A stretch of DNA of 12,891 bases from an uncultured Angelakisella sp. (GTDB lineage: Bacteria > Bacillota > Clostridia > Oscillospirales > Ruminococcaceae): positions 1 through 12,891 of the forward strand of contig CAJUFK010000096.1 of NCBI GenBank assembly GCA_910585535.1, given 5' to 3'. Of this stretch, positions 12,675 to 12,891 are shown in pieces. Each line of letters begins with the position of its first letter. Within the stretch, counting starts at the first letter, position 1. A program made the translations under genes and the position numbers. Below the pieces are notes generated by a model. The model was given only the letters and a program-made list of their open reading frames with translations, searched no databases and was not told the origin of the DNA.

Positions 12675-12891
12675 TTGCGGATGTTTACCGCCGCAAGGGG
12701 GGGCCGCGTCCGAAGGGCCGCCTGGCGGCGGCCTTTAGAGGTCACGGACCTTGGGGCCTTTGGCCCCAAGGTCCTGTTACTGCTTTCGTCCGCGCAAAAC
12801 ACCCCACCGGGGTGTATTTGCGGGGAACTCGATTACAAGGCGGTAGCCTTCTACTTTCTTTTTCTATCGCAAAAAGAAAGTAGCAAAGAAA
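12675..12891. repeat. Second hairpin string upstream of the polymerase promoter
   Basis: No gene is supported in 12645-12891. It holds five successive inverted repeats: 12675-12696 (TTGCGG/CCGCAA), 12716-12733 (GGCCGCC/GGCGGCC), 12746-12774 (13-bp perfect stem GGACCTTGGGGCC, 3-nt loop), 12793-12822 and 12851-12883. The last two are the conserved repeat pair; the first three have no counterpart in the other string. The element continues to or past the window edge. Confidence 0.78.
12787..12883 (-). repeat. Dispersed hairpin-pair repeat, copy 2 (inverted)
   Basis: Read on the minus strand, it gives hairpin A with a 13-bp stem CTACTTTCTTTTT and loop GCGATAG (12883-12851), a 28-nt linker resembling that of copy 1, then hairpin B CGCAAATACACCCC-GGT-GGGGTGTTTTGCG (12822-12793) and GCGCGGACG. 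Relative to copy 1, two stem positions of hairpin A differ with their partners changed to match (C-G to A-T and T-A to C-G). The loop is identical. Confidence 0.85.

Overview
The window reads as chromosomal DNA of a GC-rich, gut-type Clostridia (Bacillota). The best guess is the Oscillospiraceae/Flavonifractor-Oscillibacter-Lawsonibacter neighbourhood. This rests on the short Gram-positive form of DnaK, the hrcA-grpE-dnaK-dnaJ order under a CIRCE operator, the Bacillus-type glmU-prs pair, a MazF close to the Bacillus EndoA/NdoA type, a YolD-like gene behind a Y-family polymerase, and a Bacillus-type LexA box. The genus is inference.

Layout, left to right. (1) 1-1830 is a graveyard of broken genes: the C-terminal part of an aldo/keto reductase fused in frame to a flavodoxin fragment (minus strand), a LysR-type regulator lacking its DNA-binding domain (plus), and an internally deleted remnant of a Tn4451/Tn1549-type large serine recombinase (minus) followed by a terminator. 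(2) 1897-2328 is an intact solitary mazF toxin gene and its terminator, with no antitoxin gene next to it. (3) 2327-2745 (minus) is a small uncharacterised gene with a perfect consensus sigma-A promoter. (4) 2797-5172 is a glmU-like/prs operon (cell-wall UDP-GlcNAc precursor and PRPP synthesis) closed by a strong bidirectional terminator. The GlmU keeps its acetyltransferase domain but has lost the nucleotidyltransferase signature. (5) 5174-10498 (minus) is the HrcA-controlled chaperone operon hrcA-grpE-dnaK-dnaJ, with a promoter, a perfect CIRCE and a second degenerate CIRCE. dnaJ is separated from dnaK by about 490 bp packed with hairpins. (6) 10536-12644 (minus) is a two-gene SOS cassette: a Y-family DNA polymerase and a YolD-like protein with overlapping ATGA, a consensus promoter, a LexA box and a terminator. 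(7) 12645-12891 is a second string of hairpins.

The most unusual feature is a dispersed hairpin repeat. A roughly 100-bp unit of two hairpins occurs between dnaK and dnaJ and again, inverted, at the right edge. The two copies show compensatory base changes in one stem, an identical 7-nt loop, and extra, unrelated hairpins on one side. It looks like a structured intergenic repeat family that has inserted into the chaperone operon.
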